A stretch of DNA of 64,000 bases from Curtobacterium sp. VKM Ac-2922 (GTDB lineage: Bacteria > Actinomycetota > Actinomycetes > Actinomycetales > Microbacteriaceae), in NCBI RefSeq assembly GCF_022815645.1, contig NZ_JALGRO010000003.1, forward strand, positions 288,722 to 352,721, read 5' to 3'. A program made the translations under genes and the position numbers. The notes below the pieces were generated by a model, which saw only the letters and a list, made by a program, of their open reading frames with translations, ran no database searches and was not told the DNA's origin. Below are positions 24,737 to 32,964 of the stretch, piece after piece (position 1 is the stretch's first letter; each line of letters begins with the position of its first letter).

Positions 24737-24746
24737 TCAGCTCCGC

Positions 24747-24786
24747 ACAGAACGGCCCCGCACCGATCGGTGCGGGGCCGTTCTGT
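24747..24786. terminator. Perfect 40-bp palindromic terminator
   Basis: ACAGAACGGCCCCGCACCGA is followed at once by its exact reverse complement. It lies just after the small membrane protein gene. Confidence 0.85.
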
Positions 24787-24823
24787 GTTGCAGCGACGCG
24801 GTCGTGCGCCGTTCCAGGGTGCC

Positions 24824-24889
24824 GTCGCACCCCCTGACGGACATCGCGCCCCGAGGGATCGGGGCGCGATGTCGGCGACGGGGTGCGAC
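24824..24889. repeat. 66-bp long inverted repeat, copy 1 of a second palindrome family
   Basis: The left arm GTCGCACCCC...CATCGCGCCCC pairs with GGGGCGCGATG...GGGGTGCGAC with few mismatches. A close relative is at 55476-55540. It lies between the 24747 terminator and the 3' end of ribH. Confidence 0.85.
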
Positions 24890-24907
24890 GCGCGCACGGC
24901 CTCCCGG

Positions 24908-25390
24908 TCAGACGACGGGGACCGTCAGGCTCCGCAGCAGCACGGCCGTCGACACGGCGGCGTGCGCGGCCTCGGCGCCCTTGTCCTCCTTCGAGCCGGG
25001 CAGCCCGGCGCGGTCGATCCCCTGCTGCTCGTCGTCCAGGGTCAGCACGCCGAAGCCGACCGGCTTGCCGGTCTCGATCGCGACCCGGGTCAGGCCGTCG
25101 GTCGCTGCCGACGACACGTACTCGAAGTGCGGGGTGCCGCCGCGGATGATCACGCCGAGTGCCACGACGGCGTCGAACCCGGCGCCCAGGGCGGCCTTCG
25201 CGACCACGGGCAGCTCGAAGCTGCCGGGGACGGGCAGCACGGTGGCATCCGCCCCCAGTCGCTCGACCTCGCGCTGGGCGCCGGCGAGCAGTCCCGCGGC
25301 GATCGTGTCGTGCCACTGCCCGGCGACGATCGCCACCCGGACCCCGCTGCCGTCGACCTGGTCGCGTTCGGCTGCGCCTGCTCCGCTCAT
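24908..25390 (-). CDS. ribH: 6,7-dimethyl-8-ribityllumazine synthase
   Basis: A 160-residue enzyme that joins 5-amino-6-ribitylaminouracil with dihydroxybutanone phosphate, the penultimate riboflavin step; it assembles into icosahedral or pentameric shells. Conserved PGSFELPV (substrate binding), [16 protein letters not shown] with the catalytic His, and [16 protein letters not shown] are present. The ATG overlaps the ribB stop by four bases, making it the last gene of the riboflavin operon. Confidence 0.95.
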   Translation of the reverse strand: MSGAGAAERDQVDGSGVRVAIVAGQWHDTIAAGLLAGAQREVERLGADATVLPVPGSFELPVVAKAALGAGFDAVVALGVIIRGGTPHFEYVSSAATDGLTRVAIETGKPVGFGVLTLDDEQQGIDRAGLPGSKEDKGAEAAHAAVSTAVLLRSLTVPVV

Positions 25391-26127
25391 CGTTCGGTTC
25401 CTTCCGTGGGCACGGCACTCGCCGTCGCCCGGTCTGCCGCGTCGAGCCACTCGACGAGTGCGGCGATGGTGATGACGGGCACGTCGGCACGTGCCCCGAG
25501 TTCGAGGAGTCGTGGCAGCCGCATCATGCTGCCGTCCTCGTCGACGATCTCGCAGATCGCCGCCGCCGGACGCAGGCCCGCTGCGGTGACGAGCTCGATC
25601 GCGGCCTCGGTGTGGCCCGCGCGTTCGCGGACGCCACCCGGACGCGCGCGCAGCGGCACGACGTGGCCGGGCCGGTGCAGGTCGTCACGGACCGAGGCCG
25701 GGTCGGCGAGCACCCGCAGCGTCCGGGCCCGGTCGTGCGCACTGATGCCGGTCGTCACACCGACCGCTGCGTCGACGGTCACGGTGTAGGCGGTGCCCCG
25801 GACGTCCTCGTTGTGCGCCACCATCGGCGGCAGGTCGAGGGCGTCCGCGATCTCGGCGCTGACGGGCGCGCAGATGAACCCCGACGAGTGCGCGACCGTC
25901 CAGGCGATCCACTCCGGGCTGGCGAGCTCGGCAGACAGGATGACGTCGCCCTCGTTCTCGCGGTGCTCGTCGTCGGCGACGATGACGGGCCGACCCGCCG
26001 CGATCGCGGCGACGGCCGCCTCGATGGTCGCCAGGCCGTGCGCGGTCCGGTCCGCGACCGGACTGGAGGCCCGCCCCGCGTCCGCCGGGCCGGCCACGTC
26101 GGTCAGGTGCCCGGTCTCGGTGCCCAT
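25387..26127 (-). CDS. ribB: 3,4-dihydroxy-2-butanone-4-phosphate synthase
   Basis: A 246-residue enzyme that makes the four-carbon donor for lumazine from ribulose 5-phosphate. It shows the metal/acidic loop [16 protein letters not shown], the HSSGFICAP segment and the [24 protein letters not shown] motif. The protein ends about where a fused RibA (GTP cyclohydrolase II) domain would begin, so this is a stand-alone RibB and ribA must be elsewhere. Overlaps at both ends couple it to ribE and ribH. The start may be this ATG or the GTG one codon upstream. Confidence 0.93.
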   Translation of the reverse strand: MGTETGHLTDVAGPADAGRASSPVADRTAHGLATIEAAVAAIAAGRPVIVADDEHRENEGDVILSAELASPEWIAWTVAHSSGFICAPVSAEIADALDLPPMVAHNEDVRGTAYTVTVDAAVGVTTGISAHDRARTLRVLADPASVRDDLHRPGHVVPLRARPGGVRERAGHTEAAIELVTAAGLRPAAAICEIVDEDGSMMRLPRLLELGARADVPVITIAALVEWLDAADRATASAVPTEGTER

Positions 26128-26771
26128 CACCGGGCCTCCTGGCCGACTGCCTGTGCTGCGGCGTCGAGCCGGAGCATGCGGCGGACGTGGCGGGCGAGGA
26201 CGTCGGTCTCGACGTTGACCCGGTCGCCGGGGACGCGGTCGCCCAGGGTGGTCGCGGCGAGGGTCTCGGGGATCAGGCTGACCTCGAACCAGGCTTCCGC
26301 CGGGTCGGTGTCCTCCGGCGACACGGCGCTGACGGTCAGGGAGACGCCGTCGAGTGCGACGGAGCCCTTGTCGACGACGAGCGGGCTGAGGTCGGGTGTC
26401 AGCGCGAAGCGGACGCGTCGCCAGCCGTCACCGTCGGCGGTCTCGAGCACGGTCGCGGTGCCGTCGACGTGCCCCTGCACGATGTGGCCACCCAGGCGGT
26501 CGCCGACCGAGGCCGCACGTTCGAGGTTGACCGGGTCGCCGACGCGCAGCGAGCCGTGCGCGCTCATGTCGAGCGTCTGCTTCATGACGAACGCGGTGAA
26601 GGACTCGGGTGTCTGTTCGACGACGGTCAGGCAGACGCCGCTCGTCGCGATGGAGTCGCCGTGCGCTGCGTCTGCCACGACCAGCGGCCCGCGGATGGTG
26701 AGCGCGACGGAGTCGCCGCGCGGCTCGACGGCGGTGACCGTGCCGAGTTCCTCGATGATGCCGGTGAACAC
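26127..26771 (-). CDS. ribE: Riboflavin synthase alpha subunit
   Basis: A 214-residue enzyme that dismutates two lumazines to riboflavin. It has the N-terminal [10 protein letters not shown] signature (here from a GTG start), the SGVCLTVVE segment, and the internal duplication typical of the family (second barrel from [13 protein letters not shown], with [11 protein letters not shown]). AGGG precedes the GTG. It is the first gene of the operon; an FMN riboswitch lies 112 bases upstream. Confidence 0.95.
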   Translation of the reverse strand: MFTGIIEELGTVTAVEPRGDSVALTIRGPLVVADAAHGDSIATSGVCLTVVEQTPESFTAFVMKQTLDMSAHGSLRVGDPVNLERAASVGDRLGGHIVQGHVDGTATVLETADGDGWRRVRFALTPDLSPLVVDKGSVALDGVSLTVSAVSPEDTDPAEAWFEVSLIPETLAATTLGDRVPGDRVNVETDVLARHVRRMLRLDAAAQAVGQEAR

Positions 26772-26883
26772 TGGTGCCCTTCCTACGGGACTCCGGGTGT
26801 GCACGACGGTCGTCGGCGGAGCGGACGGCCACACCCGGGCCGCGGTCCCTGTCGGGTCCGGGCACGGCGATGCCGTCCGCCAG

Positions 26884-27015
26884 CGCATCCTTCCATCCGG
26901 ACTCTCACCGTCGGTCCCGGAGTTCGCACCGGGTCAGCATCGGTCGGGTCGGACCCGTCGTCAGCTCGTGGACTGTCACCACCGGTTCGGACTTGCACCG
27001 ACCCCGGAGCGCTTG
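26884..27015 (-). promoter_or_regulatory. FMN riboswitch (RFN element)
   Basis: On the minus strand the conserved RFN pieces appear in order: CCGGGG at the 5' end, the GGTGCAAGTCC and AACCGGTGGTGACAGTCC arms, CACGAGC, a variable stem, GACCCGGTGCGAACTCCGGG, then GACCGACGGTGAGAGTCCGG and ATG near the 3' end. It sits upstream of ribE and should shut off ribE-ribB-ribH when FMN is plentiful, by blocking initiation or by termination in the leader of about 110 bases. Confidence 0.93.
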
Positions 27016-27082
27016 CGTACCCCCGACGATACCGCAGCACCCCGACACCCGCGCCCGGCCTGGTCACGCACCGTCACGCGCC

Positions 27083-27195
27083 GTCGCGGGCCGGGCCTGA
27101 CCGGGCGGTCGCGGGCAGGGCCTGACCGGGCGGACACGGGCCGGGCTTGACCGCGCGGTCGCGGGCCGGGCCTGACCGGGCGGACACGGGTGGGG
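27083..27195. repeat. 25-bp tandem repeat, four and a half copies
   Basis: Units of the form GTCGCGGGCCGGGCCTGACC plus GGGCG start at 27083, 27108, 27133 and 27158, with a partial copy at 27183. Odd-numbered differences alternate GTCGCGGG and GACACGGG. The array ends at the stop of the lysyltransferase gene. Confidence 0.85.
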
Positions 27196-29619
27196 TCAGC
27201 CGCGCCCGCGCGCCAGCGCCAGGGTCTGCCGGAGCGACAGGTCGGGCAGGTAGGCGCGGACGACCGCGATGCCGATCGAGGGCAGCGCGACGGCATCCGG
27301 GTACGCCAGCACGAGCGGGTGCAGGTCGGGGCCGAACTTCAGCTTGAACCGCAGGAGCGACCGGAAGCCGTAGACGGGTTCGAGCACCCCGCCGACCAGG
27401 TCGAGCAGGCTCTGCACGCCGTCGCCGGACGGAGCCGAGCCCGGCGCCTGGGCGAGCGGTGCGGCGGACAGGCTCAGCTTCTCGGCGCCGTCCTCGCGCA
27501 TCCGGTCCGCGGCACTCGCGACCAGGAACTCCATCACGCCGTTCGGTGCCGCGTTCGTGCGGCGCATCACGTCGAGCGTCCACCCGACGACCCGGCCCGC
27601 GCGGTACGACGGCAGCCAGCTCGTCACGGCGAGCACGGTGCCCTCGGCGTCCTGCGCCACGAGGGTCCGGACGTCCGGGTCGCGCATCTCGTCGACGCCG
27701 CCCAGGGTGAAGCCCATCTCCGGCAGCTCGCGTTCGGACACCCACTCCTCGGAGATCGCCTCGATCTGCCGGGTGGTGGCGGCCGGCAGGTCGTGCCAGG
27801 CGGCCCACGTGGCGGTGATGCCCTCGCGGTTCGCCTTGTTGACCGCCGTCCGCACGTCCTGCTTCTTCTTGCCGCTCGTCGTCCACGGGCGCGGGTCGAA
27901 GTCGGCGTCCTCGGCGACGGGCAGGGTGCTCCAGCCCACGGCGCGCAGCGGAGCCGCGACGGGCTCGTCGACGCCGTAGAACACCGGGGTCCAGCCGTTG
28001 TCGTCGCAGTGCCGGGCGAAGGCGGCGAGCGCCGGGGTCCTGGCGTCCTCGTAGCCGAAGGGTCCGCCGAGCGTCACCGCGACGCCGCCGTTCCGCCGGT
28101 ACGCGATGCCGGCGCGGCCGTCGTCCGCGAACCAGTAGGCGTTGCCCTGCCAGGTGGTCATCCACCCGAACGTGTCCCCGCCGCCGGCCTTGAGCAGCGC
28201 TCGGGCGCGCTCGCGGTCGGCTCGGCTGCCGTCGGCGTCGAGGTCCTGCGGGGCCGCGCCCGTGGGCCGGACGGCGGCGATCGCGACGACGAGCCAGAGC
28301 ACCGGGCCGGCGATGCCGAGCGCGAACCGCAGCCCCGGGTCCATGGTCGGCAGGTGTTCCCAGAACGTCGTCGGGGAGATCGGGCCGAGCGCGGCGACCG
28401 CGATGCGCAGGGGGTCGGCCACGCGGGTCGGCGAGGCGTCGGCCACGACGAGCAGGACAGCGACCAGGACGACGGCCGTGCCGAGCACGACCGCACCGAA
28501 CCCGGCGAGTCGTCGGCGGGTGGGCAGCACGGTGAAGGACCGGCGCAGGAGGATCAGGACGACCGCCGTGGCGAGCGGTACCAACACCGACGCGCCGATC
28601 GACAGCGTGACGATGAACTGGTCCTCGGTGCCGTGCAGCCGCTCGATCCGGCCGGGGACCGCCGTGTACGTCACCACTGCGGCGATCGCCGTCACCAGAT
28701 CGATCACGACGACGAGCCACACGGCGAACCGGCTGCCGCGGAACAGCCCGAGGCCGCCCACCACCAGGACCAGCAGGGGCGGGATCGCGAGCAGCAGCGT
28801 CCACGGGTCGGTTGCCCGGTACGCCAGCAGGTGGCGCAGGCACTCCCCCGCCACGCCGTCCGTCCGGCATCCGGACACCGGGGTGACGGGACCGGTGCCG
28901 ACGACGGCAGCGATCGGTGCGAGCAGGCCGACGCGGGCGCGGGAGACGAGCGCGATGACCGGGCCGACGGCGGACACCAGCACGACGGTGCCGAGCAGGA
29001 CCCGGATCTCGCGGTGCGAACTCCGCACCCACCCGACCCGCTTGGGCGTCTGCCGCAGCACCTCGCCGAAGACCCAGCCGGTCGCCGCGGCGAGCACGGC
29101 GTACAGGTCCGACGCGTGTCCGGCGTACAGGAACAGCGCGGCGACGACGGCGAGGGTGTTCACGCGGATACGACGACGCCAGAGCGGTCCGGCGAACGCG
29201 CTGGCGGTCGCGATCGTCCCGACGATGGCGGTCCAGGGGTCGAAGCTCGTCGCCCGGCCGAGCAGCAGCGCCCCGGCGTTCCGGCCGTCCAGGTCGATGA
29301 AGGCGCTGAGCGCACCGAGCCCGGTCCCGACGACGGTCGTCACGACGAAGGCGGCGGCGGTCCGCCGTGACCCCATCAACCGTTCGGAGGCTCCCACCAG
29401 CACGACGACGCCGGCGAGCGTCAGCAGGAGCGCCAGTACCCCGGTCGAGGCGGCGAAGACCCGGAACGGCCCGAGGTCCTGGGGGCCGTTCGGCGCGTGG
29501 CCGATGCGCATCGCGATGCCCACGACGGTGGTCAGCAGGACCAGCGCCGTGATCGTGACGGTGACCGGGGCACGCCGGGCCGCGTGGAGCGCCGTCACCC
29601 CCAGGTCGCGCGGGCTCAC
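27196..29619 (-). CDS. MprF-like membrane protein with DUF2156 acyltransferase domain
   Basis: An 807-residue protein. The first about 430 residues hold roughly a dozen hydrophobic helices. The last about 310 residues form a cytoplasmic DUF2156/GNAT-type domain like that of phosphatidylglycerol lysyltransferase (TFGWMTTWQGNAYWF, then GFTLGGVDEM..., NGVMEFLVASA, and YGFRSLLRFKLKFGPDL near the end). Family members transfer Lys or another amino acid from tRNA to phosphatidylglycerol and flip the product, lowering surface charge. No LysRS domain is fused, unlike LysX. It overlaps the esterase gene (GTGA), forming a two-gene envelope unit. The aminoacyl donor is not predictable. Confidence 0.82.
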   Translation of the reverse strand: MSPRDLGVTALHAARRAPVTVTITALVLLTTVVGIAMRIGHAPNGPQDLGPFRVFAASTGVLALLLTLAGVVVLVGASERLMGSRRTAAAFVVTTVVGTGLGALSAFIDLDGRNAGALLLGRATSFDPWTAIVGTIATASAFAGPLWRRRIRVNTLAVVAALFLYAGHASDLYAVLAAATGWVFGEVLRQTPKRVGWVRSSHREIRVLLGTVVLVSAVGPVIALVSRARVGLLAPIAAVVGTGPVTPVSGCRTDGVAGECLRHLLAYRATDPWTLLLAIPPLLVLVVGGLGLFRGSRFAVWLVVVIDLVTAIAAVVTYTAVPGRIERLHGTEDQFIVTLSIGASVLVPLATAVVLILLRRSFTVLPTRRRLAGFGAVVLGTAVVLVAVLLVVADASPTRVADPLRIAVAALGPISPTTFWEHLPTMDPGLRFALGIAGPVLWLVVAIAAVRPTGAAPQDLDADGSRADRERARALLKAGGGDTFGWMTTWQGNAYWFADDGRAGIAYRRNGGVAVTLGGPFGYEDARTPALAAFARHCDDNGWTPVFYGVDEPVAAPLRAVGWSTLPVAEDADFDPRPWTTSGKKKQDVRTAVNKANREGITATWAAWHDLPAATTRQIEAISEEWVSERELPEMGFTLGGVDEMRDPDVRTLVAQDAEGTVLAVTSWLPSYRAGRVVGWTLDVMRRTNAAPNGVMEFLVASAADRMREDGAEKLSLSAAPLAQAPGSAPSGDGVQSLLDLVGGVLEPVYGFRSLLRFKLKFGPDLHPLVLAYPDAVALPSIGIAVVRAYLPDLSLRQTLALARGRG

Positions 29620-30953
29620 AGCGCGCCGTCCTGCGCCGGCAGGCCGAGGTGGGCGATGACCAGCGGCAGTCCGTGTGCGAGGACGTAGCGGACGGTGTTC
29701 CAGTCGTGCGCCGACCCGGGCGAGACCAGGACGTCGGTCTGCATGCCGGCCTGTTCGGCGGCGGCGCGGAGCCGGGCGGTCGTGGCCCGGTAGGGGGCGT
29801 CGTCCTGGCCGAAGCCGAACACGGTGAGGTGGTCGTGGTACGGCGCGTTGCGGCGCATGATCGCCACCGGCGCGGCCGCGGCGTACGCGGCTCGGTCGCC
29901 GTGGAAGGCCACCTGTGCCGAGTGCTGCGCCGAGCCGGTGAACGGGGCGATCTCGCTCGAGATCGCGAGCGCCGACCCGAAGACGTCGGGGTGCTCCGCG
30001 GAGAACTGCATCGCGCAGGTCGCGCCCTCGGAGAACCCGTCGACACCCCACGCCGACGGCCCGGACGCGACGTCGAGGTGCTTGGTGATCCAGTGCACGG
30101 TGTCCGTCATGACGTAGGTCGCGGTCCGGCCGAGCTGCCGGGAGTCCAGGCACATCGGGTTGCGGTTCGGCGCCCCGAGCTGGTCCGGCGCGACGACGAT
30201 GGGCGCCAGCCCCTTGTGTGCAGCTGCATAGGCGTCAAGGTACCGGCCCATCCCGCCCGCCTGGAACATGTCGGACGGCTGGCCGGGCTGTCCGGAGAAC
30301 GTCACGAGCACGGGCAGGGTCGGCGGGTCCTTCGTGAGTGCGGCCGGCGGCAGCCACACGACGGCCTTGCGGGCGTGGAAGTGCGACACGGTGCCGGGGA
30401 TGCGGAAGGACATCGCCTTCCCCTCGCGTGGCATCCCCGCCGGCGCGGTCCAGGTCGCGGCGTCGACGACGCTCGCCCCGGGCGCTGCGGCATGCTGGTG
30501 TCCGAGCGTGCCGTTCGGGTACGGGTTCGTCGTGATGGCCTGGTCGATCGTGCGGTACGCCCCGAAGTCGACGTTCACCCCGAGGCCCGCGGCCAGCACC
30601 ACGGCGGCCATCGCCGCGACCGCGAGGACCCGGCGCCCCCAGGCTCGCCCGCCGAGTCCGCCCTGTACCAGGACGACCAGCGCGAGTGCGATGCCGGCGA
30701 ACGCCAGTGCGACCCACATCCGGGTGACCGGGGTGAACGCGACACCGAACGTGTCCCGGACGTCACCGAACCACCAGACGGCGAGCAGCCCGATGCCGGC
30801 ACCGACGACCAGGGCGATCAGCCGCAGCACCAGCCCCCGGCGCCGCCCGACGAGGGTCCAGAGCGTCAGCAGCGCCGCCAGGACGTCGACGGGGACGAGC
30901 ACCTGGGGGGTGACGATCGGGACACGGAGCAGTTCGCTGAACACGGGGTTCAT
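29616..30953 (-). CDS. Membrane-anchored esterase (antigen 85/PF00756-like)
   Basis: A 445-residue protein with four N-terminal membrane helices (to about residue 130), then an extracellular alpha/beta-hydrolase domain. The nucleophile elbow is GFSEGA (GxSxG) and the acid/His region includes SPGSAHDWNTVRYVL. The fold matches the esterase D/antigen 85 group, whose members act on acyl esters. It is co-transcribed with the MprF-like gene; together they may modify and hydrolyse aminoacyl lipids, as actinobacterial aminoacyl-PG hydrolases do. I chose the ATG at 30951-30953; an in-frame start 23 codons upstream is possible. Confidence 0.78.
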   Translation of the reverse strand: MNPVFSELLRVPIVTPQVLVPVDVLAALLTLWTLVGRRRGLVLRLIALVVGAGIGLLAVWWFGDVRDTFGVAFTPVTRMWVALAFAGIALALVVLVQGGLGGRAWGRRVLAVAAMAAVVLAAGLGVNVDFGAYRTIDQAITTNPYPNGTLGHQHAAAPGASVVDAATWTAPAGMPREGKAMSFRIPGTVSHFHARKAVVWLPPAALTKDPPTLPVLVTFSGQPGQPSDMFQAGGMGRYLDAYAAAHKGLAPIVVAPDQLGAPNRNPMCLDSRQLGRTATYVMTDTVHWITKHLDVASGPSAWGVDGFSEGATCAMQFSAEHPDVFGSALAISSEIAPFTGSAQHSAQVAFHGDRAAYAAAAPVAIMRRNAPYHDHLTVFGFGQDDAPYRATTARLRAAAEQAGMQTDVLVSPGSAHDWNTVRYVLAHGLPLVIAHLGLPAQDGAL

Positions 30954-31082
30954 CGTCCTGCCGAACGGCTTCTGGGCGCCTGCCGACGCGCTTCCGCTGT
31001 TCACAGCATCGGCATCAAGCACACCCAGATGGCTTCCTGCTGCTTCTCAGGGAGTGGACCGGAGATCACGCTCCCGCGGGCG

Positions 31083-31124
31083 CGACGCCGAGGGACACCG
31101 GCGGGCCGGTGCCCCTCGGCGTCG
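31083..31124. terminator. Hairpin terminator after the chaplin-like gene
   Basis: The stem CGACGCCGAGGG-CACCGGC pairs with its complement around a two-base loop. It lies six bases past the stop of the surface protein gene. Confidence 0.75.
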
Positions 31125-31129
31125 TGTTC

Positions 31130-32881
31130 TCAGTGCCGGCGTCGGAGGACGAGCGTCCCGGCGCCTGCGAGGAGCAACAGCAGCGCGAACCCGACGGGCA
31201 CGGCAGGCGAGGTCGCCCCCGTGTACGCCAGGGTCGACGGGGTGGTGCCCGCCGTCGCTGCGGTGGTGGCGGCCGGGGCGGTCGCGACCGCGGCGGCCGT
31301 GCGGGCCGTCGTGGTGGTCGGCGCCGTGCCGACGGTCACGGCACCGGTGGTCACGACGCCGGTCGGAGCGGTCGAGCCGCCGTCGATCGGGGTGGTCGTG
31401 GAACCGGGGGTCGTGCCGTCGCCGGGGTCCGTGCCGTCACCAGGGTCGGTCCCGTCGCCCGGGTCGGTGCCGTCACCGGGGTCGGTGCCGTCACCGGGGG
31501 TCGTTCCACCGCCGGGGGTCGTCGTGGTGCTGGTGCCGTCCCCGACGATGCCGATGCCGTTCCCGCCGATGGTGATCGGGATGCCGATCACCGGGGCGAC
31601 CTGGGTGCCCGACAGCAGCCCGCCGTCGCCGGTGGTCGTGCTGCCGGAACCCGTGCCCGGTGTGCCGGTGCCCGAGCCGGTACCGGTGCCGGAGCCGGAG
31701 CCCGTCGAGGTGCCGTCACCGACCACGCCGATGCCGTTCCCACCGATGGTGACCGGGATCGAGACCACCGGCACGACCTGCGTGCCGGATGCGATGCCGT
31801 CGGAACCGCTCGTCACCGGACCGGTCGTGCCCGGACCGGTCGTGCCCGCGCTCGTGGAGCCCGTGCCCGTCGTACCGGTCGAGGAACCCGTCGAGGTCCC
31901 GTCACCGAGCAGCCCGATGCCGTTCCCACCGATCGTCACGGGGATCGAGACCACCGGAGCGACCTGGGTCCCCGAGGCGGCCCCGTCGGAACCACCCGTC
32001 GTCGGGGCCGCTGCCCCGCCGCCCGTGCTGGAGCCAGCGGTGCCGGTGCCGGTGCCGGTCGAGGAACCCGTCGAGGTCCCGTCACCGAGCAGCCCGATGC
32101 CGTTGCCCGTCACGGTCACGGGGACCGAGACCACCGGGACGACCTGGGTGCCGGACACGACACCGTCGGAACCGTCCGTGGTCGGACCCGACGCGGTCGG
32201 CGTCGACGGTGCCGACGGTGCCGACGCGGCCGGAGCCGAGGCAGCCGGAGCCGCCGTGGTCGAGGCCGCGCCGCCGAGCACCGAGATCGCGTTGCCCGTC
32301 ACGTCGACGGGCACCTGGACGGTCCCGGCAACCTGGGTGCCGGACGCGACACCGTCCGCACCCGAGGTGGTCGGCGCTGCGGGAGAAGCAACCGGCGCGG
32401 CCGGGGCAACCGGGGCCGGAGCCGCGGGGGCCGCTGCCGGAGCCGACGTCGACACCGCGTCACCGCCGACGGCGATCGCGGTGCCGCCGACCGTCACGGG
32501 GGCGGTCACCTCGGGCACGACCTGCGTGCCCGAGCCCACACCGTCCGACCCGGAGGTCGACGGCGCAGCAGCCGGAGCAGCCGGGGCAGGAGCCGGAGCC
32601 GCGGGGGCGGGAGCCGGCGCGGCAGGGGCCGGCACGGCAGCGGGAGACGGTGCCGCAGGCGCAGGTGCCGCCGGGGCCGCGGCGGACACCGCGTCGCCGA
32701 GCACCCCGAGGGCGTTGCCGAGGACGGACACGGGGGCGTCGACGGACGGCGCCACCTGGGTCCCGGACACGGCACCGTCAGCGCCGGTGGTGGTCGCCGC
32801 GTTCGCCGCGGCAGCACCTCCGAACGTCAACCCGCCGACGAAGAGGGCGAACCAGAGCCCTCTGGAGACGTACTTGTTCAT
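31130..32881 (-). CDS. Sortase-anchored surface protein with seven chaplin-like repeats
   Basis: A 583-residue secreted protein. A signal peptide (residues 1-27, cut after ANA) is followed by seven domains of about 35 residues with the pattern G(S/A)DGxxSGTQVxPxVxxPVxVxGNxIxxxGD. They resemble the chaplin domain of Streptomyces amyloid surfactants but lack cysteines. Linkers are Ala/Pro-rich between repeats 1-3 and Ser/Thr/Gly-rich later, with a DPGDGT hexamer array near residue 480. The C-terminus has LAYTG, a hydrophobic helix and RRRH, a class E-type sorting signal. The ATG at 32881 is chosen for AGGAG at proper spacing. Likely a hydrophobic wall-anchored coat or adhesin. Confidence 0.8.
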   Translation of the reverse strand: MNKYVSRGLWFALFVGGLTFGGAAAANAATTTGADGAVSGTQVAPSVDAPVSVLGNALGVLGDAVSAAAPAAPAPAAPSPAAVPAPAAPAPAPAAPAPAPAAPAAAPSTSGSDGVGSGTQVVPEVTAPVTVGGTAIAVGGDAVSTSAPAAAPAAPAPVAPAAPVASPAAPTTSGADGVASGTQVAGTVQVPVDVTGNAISVLGGAASTTAAPAASAPAASAPSAPSTPTASGPTTDGSDGVVSGTQVVPVVSVPVTVTGNGIGLLGDGTSTGSSTGTGTGTAGSSTGGGAAAPTTGGSDGAASGTQVAPVVSIPVTIGGNGIGLLGDGTSTGSSTGTTGTGSTSAGTTGPGTTGPVTSGSDGIASGTQVVPVVSIPVTIGGNGIGVVGDGTSTGSGSGTGTGSGTGTPGTGSGSTTTGDGGLLSGTQVAPVIGIPITIGGNGIGIVGDGTSTTTTPGGGTTPGDGTDPGDGTDPGDGTDPGDGTDPGDGTTPGSTTTPIDGGSTAPTGVVTTGAVTVGTAPTTTTARTAAAVATAPAATTAATAGTTPSTLAYTGATSPAVPVGFALLLLLAGAGTLVLRRRH

Positions 32882-32964
32882 GGTCATCACTCCTGATCGA
32901 GATGTCACGACCGCGGTCGCGGTCGGTGGTGCTGTTCCTGCCGTGCTGGGCAGGTGCACCGATC

